A stretch of 64,000 nucleotides of DNA from contig CM041097.1 of assembly GCA_023079485.1 (NCBI GenBank), forward strand, positions 21,249,158-21,313,157, read 5' to 3'. The DNA comes from Archilochus colubris (taxonomy: Eukaryota; Chordata; Aves; Apodiformes; Trochilidae). Positions 11,115 to 26,100 of this stretch are shown one piece after another. Both the position numbers and the translations under genes were made by a program. The notes under the pieces are model-generated. The model saw nothing but the letters and a program-made list of their open reading frames with translations, searched no databases and was not told where the DNA came from. How positions within the stretch are numbered: the stretch's first letter is position 1; each line of letters starts with the position of its first letter.

Positions 11115-14100
11115 CTAAAAAGGGCAGTAAACAAAAAAGTGTTATGTATAAAATTACATGCATTTTAAGAACATACATATTTTATGAACAAATTCTGAAT
11201 AGGACTGTATTTCCCATACCAGCTCTCTGAGTACTACTACTAGGACTTTTACCAGTGATTTATTGTAAAATGTCAAAGATGGTGTTTTAGAACAGAAAAG
11301 ATGAAAACACTGAAATATGTGTAAAAGCAACAAAACCTTCCTGTAACTATAATTTCCTTCCTTGTGTGTCTTCAGGTGCTTCAGGCATCTATTATGAATT
11401 TCATTAGTATTTTATTTTGTGGAAGCAGGAGCATTAGAATGGGAGATATAAACAATTATTTGTTGATGGAAACTAAGACATAGATATATAGGACACACAA
11501 ATCAGAAATCTTTGTAAACTAATCACATTTGACAGATGTCTAGACAGGACTCTTAAAACTCAGCCTTCTCTTTTACCTGTATGAGGGAGCATATCTCTTT
11601 CCTGAAGGAACTGAAAAGCACCAAGTACATTTTTTATGTTACCCACACCAGTTACATGCAAGTGGGCTTAAATCAACACTCTGAAAGCTGCTTATTTCCT
11701 CTCTTATGAAGGCATGCTGAAGTGAAGGAGAGGGAAAAGTACTACATAAGCTTTTGTACCTGTGTACTGGCTAGGGTGGAAGTATACCTCCATACCTCTG
11801 TGCTGAATCGTTGTCCTCTGCTCTGAAGCTATAAAAGAGAGTCTGCTTGTGGTAGAGATGGAAAACTGAATCTGTACTTCCTTCCTCATTTTCTGGGGCA
11901 ATTGTGAAACCCAACAAAGGCAAACTTTCTGTGGCAACTTTGTCCTGAAAGCAAACAAGGAGTGAACCAAAATTTAGAGAGAAGGTTTGTCAAAGTTGAA
12001 GGGCTCTTTGTGCTAATGACAGAATCAAATAATGATAGAATCACTCTCTGACAGGGCTTCAAAAGCAGTGCTGTGAATCTGCTGCTGGACTGGTGGCTCT
12101 TACCAGTGCCTGCACATGTTTATCTAGTTCTAGTCCTGAACTTGAACAGCACCTCTGAAAGTCCAGTTCTTCATGATCATCCACATAGTAAAGAAGGTCA
12201 AATCACCCATTCTTTTAATGGATATCTTTGACACAATGGTCTAGGAAGCAAACCAGAGGTTACTGAGGGTATTGGGACAGTACAGCAACAGCTCTGAAAG
12301 CTGAGATTTGCTTCCAGTTATATTTTTTCAACCATTTTTATTTGCCAAGTGTAAATAGTAGTCTTCTGAGTACCTTGTAATTTCCTTTCATAGCACTAGC
12401 AACTCTTCCAAACCTGCACTGTCTCAAGCATCACATTTGCTTTCCAAACTGCACCTTTAAATATCTCAGCTGATAAAGCAATTAATTGTTCATTTAGTCT
12501 CAAGGAAGATTTATGAATTTTGCTTTCCAGACACTTCTTTGTTCAAATTAAGGAAAACAATAAGGCTTAATCAAATTGCAGCTTAGCTGTTACCGATAGC
12601 TGTGGTTTTGGTCACTGTATTTAGGTAATGTTTTCTATATGTGTATGTTGCCTTTGCCTCTGCTTTTAAAAGCTAAATTGCAAACTGGGTATGCAAAGTG
12701 TAAATACCCATGCATTTCTTTTTCCCTTTTGTTGGACCAGGAACAATCACAAGGTTAGCAGAAGTAAGTGGATAGACTTTGAGGCTAATGGTTTTGAATT
12801 GTTGGCCAAATCATGAATTCTCTTGTGCCTCAATCTATGCTTCATGTGACCACCACAGCGATGATGTAAGTTTTAATAATAATTGATGTTGAAAAAGGGT
12901 TCTGAAGGGTTAAAGTACCAAATATTGCTACTGCAGCAGTTCCTGCATTGTGTCCTTTGTTCAGCGAAATGAACTTTTACAGTTCTGCTGATGAAATCTG
13001 TCAGTTATAACCAAACTTGATATCCGACTTAGTCCAAATTTATTGGTATTGCAGCTGTTCACAAAAGGGAGGAAATTAAAATAAGGTGCTAGGAAGAGGC
13101 AAAACACATCAAAATTACCTAGTTAATCCCGATCTCCTTGGATGTAAGGAGAAGCTTAGGCATTATTCTTACCTCTGCAGAGTCTTCTCTCTTTCCCTGT
13201 TGGAACTAGCAGGAAAAATTTTAACACTTGCAAAAATACAACATTCTTCTCCCCACCAGAAACAAATCATAGCACCATCTATCTGCAAAATATCTGGCAG
13301 TTACCATGTGCACCAGAGAGCACCTAAGGACCTTGAAGTCTTTCGGTGTAAATATGTAGACTGAGGTTCAAAGTGGTTTACTATTTGTAACAGAATGACT
13401 AGCAAGAAGTCAAATAATAAAGGGTAGTCTTTGAAGAGGGCAGCAGAGGGCCAGCTAGGGCTGTGACTGGGTCCCTCAGCTAAGGACCCTATCTCAGAAG
13501 ATAGGCTGTTCTGAGAACTATTTACATCTTTCACATTTACTTACACTGCCTGTTGGGGGAGTAAAGAAAGGTGAACTAAAGAAAGTACAGGAAACTATAA
13601 AGTCAAATTGCACTGTACCTCGTTTGCTATGTAGGTGTAGAGAACCTTGCCTTTGATAACAAACCACCGTTTCTTCCAGTGTCTTTTGCCTCTCTTACAT
13701 CTGCTGAGGTAACCACTGATTGTAGCTCCCTCTCCTGAAGCTGCCACCTGGAGCAGGATAGGAGAAAACAGGATTTGTAACAGCAAAGGCTTTTTCCACT
13801 CCTGATCATGTATCAGGAGTGGAAAAATATCATGTGTATTTGTATCACACCAGACAACCAGGTTTATATCCATGAAACCACAAATAGACCATTAAAAATT
13901 ATGGGACAGAAAAAATATAAATATGGTATTATGGTTTCTTCTGACTGTTGGAAGATGTGTTAAGCTTAGTTCTTAGTAACTGAAAAATGTACAGTTGAGT
14001 TATTATTGAAGTCAGCGAGTTTACAGTTGTAGTCTTAGAAGCCACACTTGTCTCTTTCCCCATGCCTGGGTTGTTTTGTTTTTTTTTTTTGTCTGCTGGG

Positions 14101-17100
14101 TTTTTTTGTGGGTTTTGCTTTTTTTATATTAAAAGTACATGCTTGGATGTACAGTATTTTGACTAAACACTTTTAAGGTGTGGGTATATTTAGAGCTTTG
14201 CAATGGTTTTATATCAATTTATGTTAATCACTTGGACTATGACTTGGTTTCATTTGTGAAACAAGATCTCTGAGAAGTTATCCCTCTCACTGATTTTGAA
14301 ATCTAAGTGTTTAATGTTCTTAAAGATCCAAATTTTGAGTAAATAGAACTATACATTCACACAACACAGTAGTAAACTGCAGTAGTGGTAGATTTAGAAA
14401 CGAAGGGCAGAGATTCAAAACTAACTTCTGTGGCACTGACAGAAGCATAGGAGTGTTCTGTAGCAGAACTGGAAAGTTCTAGGACCTTGGTAAAGGAATG
14501 TTAAAAAAGTTAGGGAGCAATGATACTATGAAGCAGTTTATATTATTAAACATGTGCTGCCTCCTTGTGGATAGAAAGCCAATGCTTATTTTCTAATGGT
14601 GCTGAAATTTTGGCTGCCAGTTCTTTCAATATTGAACTTATGTGTTGGTGATTTATATGGTTGTATCTTTGGCTCAGTAGCAGCTCAGAACAAATAACCC
14701 TCAAGAAATTCTAGTGTCTTGACTGTACAATGAGTTCTTCAAGATACAACCATAAACACCTCAGATGTCAGTGAGTGCTTCAGTTCAATGGGCACCTTTG
14801 CTACTTAGACTAATAAACATGACTGGCATCTTTTACCTTGAAAGAAAACAAATATAGCTGAAGAAATCCCAATGCTGTTAAAATTGATGGGAATTTTATT
14901 TGCTTACCTTGCTGGGAACAAGATTTTACCCACTTAATTTGAAATAGTTTAGTCTGAGCTGGAAGGAAAGTTCTGATTAAACATGTATGCTTCTGGATTG
15001 AATGCCTAGAACTAGAGTCTGTTCCCTAAGTAAGTGGTATTTTATTTCTGTTAAAGCAAGATTTTGGAAGTAAGTGTCTTTTCAAAAAAGGTAACAGGTC
15101 GACAATGTATCATGCTCTTTTGATACTTTGTGATCTGCCTTGGTGTACTGTCTAATACCTTGAAGTCAGCTTGGTTTTCTGAAGACTTCACAGGCTAATG
15201 AGCAAATTCAAGTACAGTGTTCTGATTGCATTTCTCAGAGGGACCAAGGAGCTTCTGTGGTATCTTCAGAGATCAGAGTATTTTTTATTTTAAACACTAT
15301 TGTGAAAAACAGAAAAATATATGCATGATGAAAGCAGATCAAGGAATGGACTGATTGCGCACAGGATAAATTATAGATACAGCTACTGAAGTATGAGCAC
15401 ACGGATCTCTACGGTTCCTTGCCTTTCTCACAAAACTTGGTCCTACCTCCATAAGAGCAGAAGGGATCTTCTTCTGTTTCTTGAAGGATGAATAATGAAT
15501 ATTGTGGAAGACAGAGGAGAAGGCACTGCTTGAACACCTGGATGAAGTGAGTGAAGTTGGAGGGAAGCTCATACTTAGTGGCCGCTCTGCAAGATGAGGA
15601 AAATTAAGAAAAGGATGGGGAAAATGGATGAATTGGTACATACCAGACTAGGTGTAAGACAGACACAATACCCTAATGCAGATGACTAAGGGAAATGCAA
15701 CGTGTTCCCCATAGCCAGTTTTCATTTTAGCTTTCCATTCAAATCACAATGTTAAGTCTGATTAAATGGGCAGATTTCATAGCACCCTATATTACTACTT
15801 GAAAGAAGCCTGCAAGAAAGTTAGCAAAGAATAAAATACAGCTTGTTTTATTCTAATTAGAATCAAGTAAAGTGCCTTCTCCACCTATCCTTTCTATGCT
15901 GTATAACACTTTTGCAAGATTCATTCATTAGTGGGGCATTATTTCTGTATGAACTCTGTTAGCCCCATTTGTCTGAGTTAATTATCTTCATTACCTCATG
16001 TTTGGCAACACACGTTATCTGGAAGCTGTTAGTAAAGTATAGCATTGTTTTAGCAAAAATCTGAGTTTCCACTTCTTGGACAGTGGCTTGGGGATACTTT
16101 TCCTGCTGTTGTAACAGCATCCATTCATGTGTTTACCTGGCCAGTATGAATTTCTTGAATCAGGATGGAAAAACCAAACTTCGTCTGTCCCCACATTTTT
16201 ATCCTTGACAATATAATGTCATGTGTCATACTTGGAGAGATTGCATATATGAGTAGTTATGCAATAATTATTTCCTGTTTGTTCTCTGTTCATTTTTATA
16301 TATCTATATATGTAACCCCTACCCTCCTGCCTTTTATCTTTCATTTCAATGTGTATTTGAATTAGAGAAGGAACTTAAGTAGTAGGACAATAATACAGAG
16401 TTCTAGTTAGGCAGTAGCTCCTCTGCTATGAATTCATGCTTTCTTCTGTAACCAGATTAATTCCCCATGTCAAAAAAAATCCTTGACTGCATATTACCTG
16501 ATATTTTCTTCTAGTATAAACGACAGTGAGAAACTGTAAAACCATTGTTTTACTTTATTGGATAATCCATTAGAAATTACAAGGAAGAGGTGTCACCTAT
16601 AATTATGTCACAGACTAGAACAGTTGAGTTAAAGGCAACATGCAATGATCATCTAGTCAAACTGCCTAATTCAGAAATTAAAGCATGTTAAGGGCATTGT
16701 CCAAATGTCTCTCAAATGCTGACAGGTGTGGGGCACTGACCACCCCTCTAGAAAGCCTTGTTCTAAAAGACGATCACTCTCCGGGTAAAGTGTTTCCTCT
16801 TGTCAAGTGAGAACCTCCCCTGATAAAGCTTTGAACCATCCCCAGGCATCCCGTCACTGGATACCAGGGAGAAGAGATCAGCACCTTCCCCTCCACTTTT
16901 CCTCCTCAGAAAAGGAACTGCAGGGAGAAAAGTGGCCAGGGACTCCTTACTTCTCATCTCTCCAAACTAGGCAAGCCCCATGTTATCAGCTGCTCCTCAG
17001 AGGACATAGTTTTAACATAATTCTGGTTTATCAAAAGGCCAGAGAACCTGTCTTGCTGTTAGCATACATCCTGGCACTTCTGGGCCCTCAATACATGTGC

Positions 17101-20100
17101 CTCATGCTTGAAATGAGAAAACATTTTAAAAAAACACAAAATGGTAGGCAGATCTGATAGAGCCTCCTCATTTTACAGGCAAGAAATGAATTTTTCAGTT
17201 TTGCTAAGAATGAAAGACTCCTACCTCTTTTCTTAAATTCCACATAGCAGCTATCGCAGACTTTAGCTGCTTGATCTTTGAGGTACTTCATAGGATACTT
17301 GTTTCTTGAACAGTTTCGACATACAATCTGTTCCAGCAAGGAGAGATGCATGTAAATATAATTTAAATTTATATATGCACATATAAAACACATTCTTTAA
17401 GCTAGTTGGAAGAGGAAGATTGATAGTGGACCAGATATGACTTTCTCCTAAAACTGTGGTAGTCAAGTCTGGCTGAAATGTGATTGCTGTAGATTTACAG
17501 TGTGGTAAGCCAAGTGGAATTGATAACTATTTGGTTGCACACCATTGCTGTGCCTATCTTCCCAGGAACTTCTTACACCTTCCCAACTAGTTATCACATA
17601 CATAGTTAACACTAGAATCACAGAAAGAGCACTTTAATAGCATATCTGTTTTCATGCCTTTGTTAGTAGTAACATTGTTTTCTTAAATACGCTTGCCTTT
17701 TCCCGCTGTCCCTGTGTAGGTACAGACTGAATTGCTCTGTGGAACTGGAAAAAAGATTAAGTAAATGCTTTTCTATACTGGCATTTTGATACAAAAGGAA
17801 AAAAATGTCACTGAGACTAAACTGACAGCCCCTTGGGTTAAATCTCTAGGGTCAGTGATAAAAGTACAAAACCAGGAAAGCTTATAGATCTGCAAGGCTT
17901 CAGGGCAAAGTAGTAGTTCTTCAATGAAGCACAGAGGAAATGTTCCCTTTAGTCACTGACCAAACTGTGCTCTACTGCTGAGTATCTTCAGTTCTGGAAG
18001 ATAATTTTACAAGCTGTTCCTAGGGCCAGGACATGGACTATGTGTCTGGGTCCAGAACAGCCTGTATTTTTAGTGTCTCGCTTCCGTGTCTCTAGTGCTA
18101 GCTGTATATCACATGTAATGGCTGGACTCAGCAACAGTTATTGTGTAAGCCTTCAACAATTAGCCTTCAGGAATTAAATTGATCCTCAAAGGAAGGGTAC
18201 TGTTTTAACTGGATATAATGACTACAGTCATTATAAGCCTAATTTAGCAAAGCACTAACAGGTTGTATGAGAAGTCAAATTCTGGTCTTGATATTGCTAC
18301 AAGTTTGCAGAAGTTACTGCAGTGGCAGCCAGTGTCCTAAAGGTGTGAATAAAGCCTCTCTGAGAGTCTGGTGCAGCTCTTACCTTCCCACAGGCATGGC
18401 AGTGATGTCGCCTCAGAGTCAGGGTAAAGTCACAGCCACAGTTCATGCACATCATGACGTGAGACACAGGTACCAAAGTAGGAGGCCTCTCACCCAGTGG
18501 TATTCCAAGCCTTTCCCTTAGCTTAAAATCAAACAAGAACAAATGAAGAAGCGCCCACACTTCAAAAGTCCAGTCAGCCCTGCTCCGTCACATAAAATTC
18601 TCCTCTTATTTCAGTCTGCCTTCACCTGCTAAGATCCCAACATTTTCTAATTCCCAATGCACCTTGTAACCTGCTTCAGCACTGACAGATGGGCCAACCA
18701 GTGCGTGGTAGTGTTAAAGCCAGAGTCACAACAGATAATGATCAGGCACTGACATTCTTCCCCATCAGATAAGGATCTGATTATAGTTGCATATGCAATT
18801 GCATGTAAGAACATGATTGTAATATTAACAGCTTTTGAAAAGATATCCATAAAAGCTCTGTAGTTTTCAATCAAAAAGGTCTTGAGGTCTTTGTCATTAC
18901 ACTTTAGGACAGTTCTATGAGTGGGAAAAGAGTGAGTACAGAACACAGTAAAAGCGAAGATTAATTTACCCACACACAATCCAAATCTGATCTGTGCTTT
19001 CCATGGCTTATCTGAATACATGTAAACATCTTCAGAAAATATTTTCACTGTTCCTATTTCTTGGAATGCACCACACTGCAGTATTTTTCTCTCTCTTTCT
19101 CTCCTGTCCCTCTTCCCCTTTCAATCATTGAAAGTCTTGGCCTCCTTTTACCTCCACGCTGCTGTGGAAAGTTGAAGTGTTGTGAGCTTTGTCATCCTCT
19201 GGGATGTGTCTGCTGATGCAGTTGTACCAGTCATCCCTTTCTGAGCAAGAGCTGTGGAAGGAAATAAAGCAGAGCCGTCAATGCCATGCACAACACAGGG
19301 TGAAACAAAGTTTTATGAGTGTTGCTTTTCTCCCCTATTGCATTGAACTGGTAATTTTCTGAACTGGAACAAAATTGACTGTTAGACATACTCAGCAGGA
19401 TGATTAGTGTAGATCCATGATTAGGACTGTAACTCATGAGGAACTAAATGCCCAGAAAATTTTTCATAGTAGTCTCTGACTTAGCTTTAAGCTGCTGAAT
19501 CCTAGATCACAGAGGGAGGACAGTATGAAATACCTCTTCATCATGTCTAAGTTCTTAGACCCTTAGGAGCATGTAGTTTTGGCATGGGTTGCTCAAAGTA
19601 AGCATGTTTATATATATATCTATCTTAGAGTTATTAGGTGATCTATGTAAATGTTGGGAAATGCATAAGACTGACACCCATGGTAGAGGTGTGAATGCTT
19701 TCATTTTCCATTAGCTCCATAGCACAAAATCTCCAGTCACTTGGCAAGAGGCCAGGACTGTAATTTGGGAAGAAAGTTCTGTGTTCCCTCTAGTTGTAGT
19801 TATGCATGGAGGGCAGTAGGTAGTAATTCTCTAGATTGGCCCCCAGATATGCCCCCTTTGCGCAAGGCAAAACAGGAGCACTTTGATCTTCTTTGCCAGT
19901 CTAGCTATCCCAGGAAAGCCACAGGGATCTTTGTGCCTGTTACTTCCCAGATGCATTTGCTCTGTTGCAGCCATAAGCTGTCCTGCCTGTGTTAGCTGGT
20001 TTTCCTGCTATGACTTCAAATGCTGTTCTTCCTGTCCATCTGAAACTGTGCACAGCTGTAGCTGTTCCCAGCATCTGTCACAGGAGCAACTGTGACTCAG

Positions 20101-23100
20101 TGTGGTCTCCCCTCCCCGAGTCCTACCAGCCATTCACATTAAAGCTACCCACTAGACTTTGTTATAAAAATCAGCAGTGGCATCATTGCCAGCTGTTGTT
20201 CAGCTGTGATTTCCTCACATTTCGTCAGGAAGGCCACCAAACAAGACATCTGAGAACAATTTGTTTTTTGTGATCTTAAAAAAATTAAAAAGGACAAAAA
20301 GAGAGGAAATGCCAGATTTAATCAATGATCTCTGGCTTAGCATCCCTCTGCACCCTGAACATAAGCCCTCATCTAAAACACTGGTCTCTGTAAAATTAAC
20401 AAGCTTGTAGCAGAAACAGAAGCAGAAACTCTGACCCAGTGTATCTACTGCATATAGGCTGACCTCTGCAAGCCAAGGAGCTATGTATGTTGCAGGCGAT
20501 CATCTCTGGGAAGAGTCACTACTGGTCAGTCCTTACCACTAGCAAAAGTCCTATCAAATTACACTTTCTAAGAAATGTGAAGATACCTGTATCTTCCAAA
20601 TAAGTGGTGTTCACAGCCTGCAAAACAGTAAAAGAACTCGACTTCAGCCCTCCTCTTACTAGTTATTTCTTGTAAATTCTGTTAATTTGAGAATTATGAT
20701 TTTAAAACCAAAGGAAATCATGGCCCATGTAGTGATGTAAATTAAAACCACTTTATGAAAGATAGGCAAGAGGGACAATCTGCTATTAAAAGTGTGATAT
20801 ATAACTGGTCCCTATAACCTCCACTCCATTAAGCTTATCAAGGCAGTGATCTTAGGTTAATTAGTGTCTGAATGTGGGAATAACACTGGTCTACCTCTTA
20901 CTAAGATAAATCACATCAGTTGGAAATAGCCTATTCTGAATTAACTATTTCATAGAACTCCATGAAGGCTCGGAGGAATTTTTGCTGAACCACTGAGATT
21001 TAAAAAAGCTTGGACCTTGATTCACCATTGCCACATTTGTTCTGTGATACTGGGAATGCCTGAAGCATTCTGGTACTTTTCTGTCTTTTGTGCTCCTTTT
21101 GGCAAGAAGGCTAAGGTTATTAAGCAGTGGGGTTAGAAGAGCATGCTGTCCCATCAATCTCTCATCACCATTGCTAATCAGTACAAGAAAGAGAGGAAAA
21201 ATTGTTCGTGTGTGACTTATGGCAGATCTATCCCAGAATGATCAGCACAAGGAAGGGAAAGGGGCTCTGTCCCAGAGCTCTGATAAACCCCAGTGCCCAT
21301 CTGGATGCTATCTAAGGAGGGTGGCCTTAGTCTCAGGCCTTGGCTCTGCCTGCTAGCAAAGAAACACAGCTCACTGTGGTCTCATATGCTTTGTTTAGGC
21401 TAACTAAGCACAGGCTTGATAAGAGTACAAAAGGCAAAGAAACCACATCATAATACAAGTAGAACATCCCAGGCTTCTCACTAGAGGTGCAAACTTCAGT
21501 TGCCCTGAATGAAGGGGACATGCAGCAGTTATTTCCCCTGTGAAAAACAGAAGGGTGTTTAACATCCTGCTTTTGTAACTGTCAGCAGGTAACTATATAT
21601 TCTGTGGGCTGTGGTGAGTATGCAGCTGTAAGAAAATCTTAGGTATTTTCTCATTTGCTAGTTACAAAAGGAAATAGACAAAAGGGCTCTAACAGGTATA
21701 TGAGCACTGCTGTCAGATGACAAGTGCTCTGGGAAGGGCAGAAGCTCCAAACTCTGATTCTCAATAAGAAAGTCTTCTATTAAACTCTGTAATTTAGGGA
21801 AGTCTGCTGTGTTTCCAGCAATGCTGTAGATGGAGACTGATGATGGGAAAGTCAGTGCTTAAAAGCATTGAAGACCTTGTCATTTGGTAGACTTAATGAT
21901 AACCACTTCTAGTGTGCTATGTCTTTTGTAGTGAACTACACCTGAAAATCTAGCCACCCACCTGTCTTCTGTAGCTCTAGGTAAATTTGCAGTATTTTTT
22001 TGGGTTAGAAGCTTTAAAAAATACAGTACACTGCTATCTTCTGATAAGAAACTGACCTACAATCTCTTTCTGACAATAGCTGGTGATCCTAATTCCCAGT
22101 TGCTATCAGTACAACACTACACAAAGTCATTAATGAAATTCCTTTAATTAGAAAGACCCGTGAGTTTCCCAGTAAAGTTTCATTTTGGCTGTCATTCAAG
22201 CACTATTAAATGCTTTTGTATCTCTTGCATTACCTATTACCTAATAAGTATTTTCTCCAGCAGTTCTGTGAACTAGTGGTATGATATGTAACGTGAACTT
22301 TAAAAATGGAAATGTAACATACTCTTTGTGTCACAGGGCAAAAAGGGTGAAAGATAGTGGAAAGGACCCAGGCTCCTTAGTAACAGGTTTCCTTTCTTTA
22401 AGATGTATCAGGAGGTGACTTCTAGTCTTTACTTGGTGTGTGAGTTGAATTAGTTTATGAGATTTGCATTTATAATTAATATCTTCATTGTCTAATCAAG
22501 CACTCAGCCATTGTCTGTCACAATAACACAGACTGAAAATGACTTGAAAAAGAATAAGACACAAGTCTTGGGTATTGTAGTCTACATCTCTAGAATATAA
22601 CACCCTATGCCATGGTTGTTGGGGACAGTACCTTGCTGACAGGGTCAGGCAGTATTCATCATATTCAATCTTCAGGATGTTTTGGGCTTTTTCTGTCACT
22701 GGGCAGCTGACCTAGAAATAAATGCCACGATAATGAATGTGGTTAAACTGTTTATAACCCATGCACTATAGAAATCTCAATGCCATATAGATCTGTGAAG
22801 TAACTTTTGAGTGGCAGAGGCTGAAAATCAGGCAGACCAAGCCCAGGTACATGCATTGTAGGGCACGACCATGTATTGGCCAGAGACATGAAGAGAGGGT
22901 TGGACAAAATGGGATAATAAATCTTTTTTTACTCCAGTTTTATGGTCAGATGGTAAAGCTGATTTTGGCTTTTGTATTATTTATGCAGGCTGAATAAGGT
23001 TGTACTGTCACAACCTTATATATGGTGTTTTTTATGTTTGCTTTGTATGATTTTTCCTTCTGTCTCCTTTAAGAGTCAAGGGCATTCCCCAATAAAAGTT

Positions 23101-26100
23101 CCATCCCCTATTTCCCATTGCTGAGTATGAGATATAAACCAGCAAAACACTTAACAGCCCAGTATACAGCTTTAATTCCAGCCTGTAGTATAGATAAGGC
23201 AATACCTTCATGCCTGACACAGCCAAGGTGTTTTTCAGTCGGTACTTGCCATCCTTCTGAGGATATGTGTACAGCAGAACATCATTCATCTATATGAAGA
23301 GAAAGACAAAATCAATAATTCACAATATGGCTTGCAGGCCTGACCATTACTCCAGGGGGGGCATACCCAGAACAAACAGTAACTTGATGAACTGCTTGGA
23401 CTGTTACTAAAGACAGGCCCAGGCCACACAGATGATATCAGGAGCTGCATTTCCACAAAACTCTGGGGAGTCTATAGCCAAGACTTTGATTTCTTCCCAT
23501 TTCTAACTGTTGCTAATGGCTACACAAGTAGATAATAAGCTCTTTTTAATTAAGCTTGGTTGCAACAGCTACTTATTCTAGGGGCAATGCCATGTTCATG
23601 TTGGCAAGGCATGCTCTACATTTACTATGTGGAAATACAAAAAAATATAAACTGCCCAGGATGCTGCAGCTCCTGACTGTCTCAGGGTACCCCTGACAGT
23701 GAAGCTGCAGTGAGGCCAGGGATAGGAGCTGGGCTTCACAGTCTTACATTTTCTGAGTAAAAATGATGTGGATGTCAGGAGAGCTGCTGCTGTCTGGAGG
23801 AATGATTCAAGGAGGAATGGTCTGGATATCTGAAAGTGGTAACTGTATCTACTGCTAGTAAAACTAACCTAGACATCTGACAGCTTTGCTGAGTCTGTGG
23901 ACTGCAGCAGAGACCAGGGAAGGGTAAAAACGAGAAACATTTTTCATTTTACAAGGAAAAAATATCTGCACCTTAACACCCCAAATATTTCCATAGTTCT
24001 CACAGTTTCTTGTAGAATGCATGTTTTTCAAACAGCTGCATACTGACTGGGATCAGATTTTTTTTTCCTTTTCTTTTTTTTCCCTTTCTTTTTTTTCCCT
24101 TTCTTTTTTTTCCCCTTTCTTTTTTTTTCCCTTTCTTTTTTTTTCCCTTTCTTTTTTTTTCCCTTTCTTTTTTTTTTCCCTTTCTTTTTTTTTTCCCTTT
24201 CTTTTTTTTTCCCTTTCTTTTTTTTTCCCTTTCTTTTTTTTTCCCTTTCTTTTTTTTTTCCCTTTCTTTTTTTTTCCCTTTCTTTTTTTTCCCTTTCTTT
24301 TTTTTCCCTTTCTTTTTTTTTCCCTTTCTTTTTTTTTCCCTTTCTTTTTTTTCCCTTTCTTTTTTTCCCTTTTCTTTCTTTTTTTTTTTCTTTCTTTTCT
24401 GTTTTTTTTTTTTTTTTACTACTTCTATTTTTCCCCTTTATTTTTATATTCTGTTGTGATGGGAACCCAGTAACACCAGAGGCCAGTGCAAGTTTTCCAG
24501 CTTGCAGTGTCCAGACTTACTGATCCAAAGTTTATCTGTGCCTTGATGAACTGCTGGCATCCATATGTAATGTGCTTTCTGTCTAAAAGCTCCAACCATG
24601 TGTTTGGTTTTTGTGAATGTTTTAAAAGGTAGTTCATTATGAACCCTGTGTTCTACTCCAAGTGTGTGTTAAACATTCCCTGAGTGTCAGTGGAGCAGCC
24701 TGAACATGTGCTGGGGCTGCATTTCCCAGGCTCTGAGTCCAAAACCTATACTCCATCTCTGCCAACTAAAGCAGTAGACAGTGTCCCATTTGATGGCAGC
24801 TTCCTGCACCCCACTTGCAACACAAGCAGCCATTGTAGAGAAATTCTTGGAAGAGTGAGACAAGAGACAGTGTCTAAGTTGCAGAGTATTCTGGTTGAGG
24901 GGCAGTGAGGGGACCTTCCAGTGTCAGCAGCCCATACTGTGCTGCAGAGGCCCCAACATCCTTGTAAACAGACACTGGACTCAGGAAACAGGCGCACAGC
25001 AAAACTCATCAAACATCCTGCCAGGAAACACCAGATTCAACAATACCATCAGCTTGCACAAACCAACCAGCTCAAATAACCTCATGATTCACACAACATA
25101 TACCCACAGGAACATACACACATCAAAAGCCCCTAAAAGCATGACTGAGGCACTCATGTCTGTATTGGCTTTGACATGGAATGCTTCTTGTGGGCAGAGA
25201 ACAAACACGTACTCTACCGAAGCACATCCTGAATGCACAAACCAAGTGGGGTCTGGCACACACCCAATTTTTATAGCATGTTATAACTACAGGTTTGTTT
25301 GGTGGATTCATCACCTTGGATGTGTAGAGGTTAAAGGCTCAGGTATTAAGTATCTAGTCTTCCACTGAAATATTTGTTAATGCAGGATTTGGCTGTTACA
25401 AAAAAGTATTGGCAGTGATGGTTCGCAAGGCCTTTAAGACTGATGCAATTAATATCATGTATGCCAAGATGAAAATACCTTGCTGTGGCTATGCCATAGT
25501 TGTCTTAATGTATCCACAGGCTAAATAGTCCTTTAAGCAATGCATGAATGGTGGTCTGGTGAGTGGTGGTGGCGGCACAGCAGAGAATCCACAGCATTAG
25601 CAGTTGCAAGCAGATAATGCAAAACCATTCTGTTGTAAATGCAGGAATTACCATATCCCCCAGTGATGGGCTTTTCTGCAGTTTCACCCTATGTGGCATT
25701 GCCCTGCAGCCTCTGAGGATCTTTCAGGGTAGAAGAGACAGGGTAAAAAAAATGAACTCAAAGGCAGGTATTTGTCAGTAGGCTTCCAACTCTTTCCAAG
25801 GTCCAGTCACCCCTGCCCTGCACCAACAGGAGACATTATACAGGAAGCCCAAGGTGGCTGGAAGTGTAGTGTATTAGAGGCAGATGTGTCCCTTGTTCCT
25901 GAAAGTGGCACCATGGTTTAGTCTAGCCCCACTACATACTTAGCATGCCAGCACGTTTGTTCACATTTTCCTTTCTGATTTAAAGGAAGAAAAAAATGCT
26001 GTTTCTAAATACTGTGAGCATCTATTATCAACAGGACATTGGCTACTGTAATGTCTCCAGCTGCCAAAAGACACTTCTTTCTTTGCAGTTAACATCTGGG

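Noticed and set aside
24021..24473. A 150-codon plus-strand frame rich in Phe/Ser/Leu
   Set aside because: It is simply the stop-free pyrimidine minisatellite read as protein.
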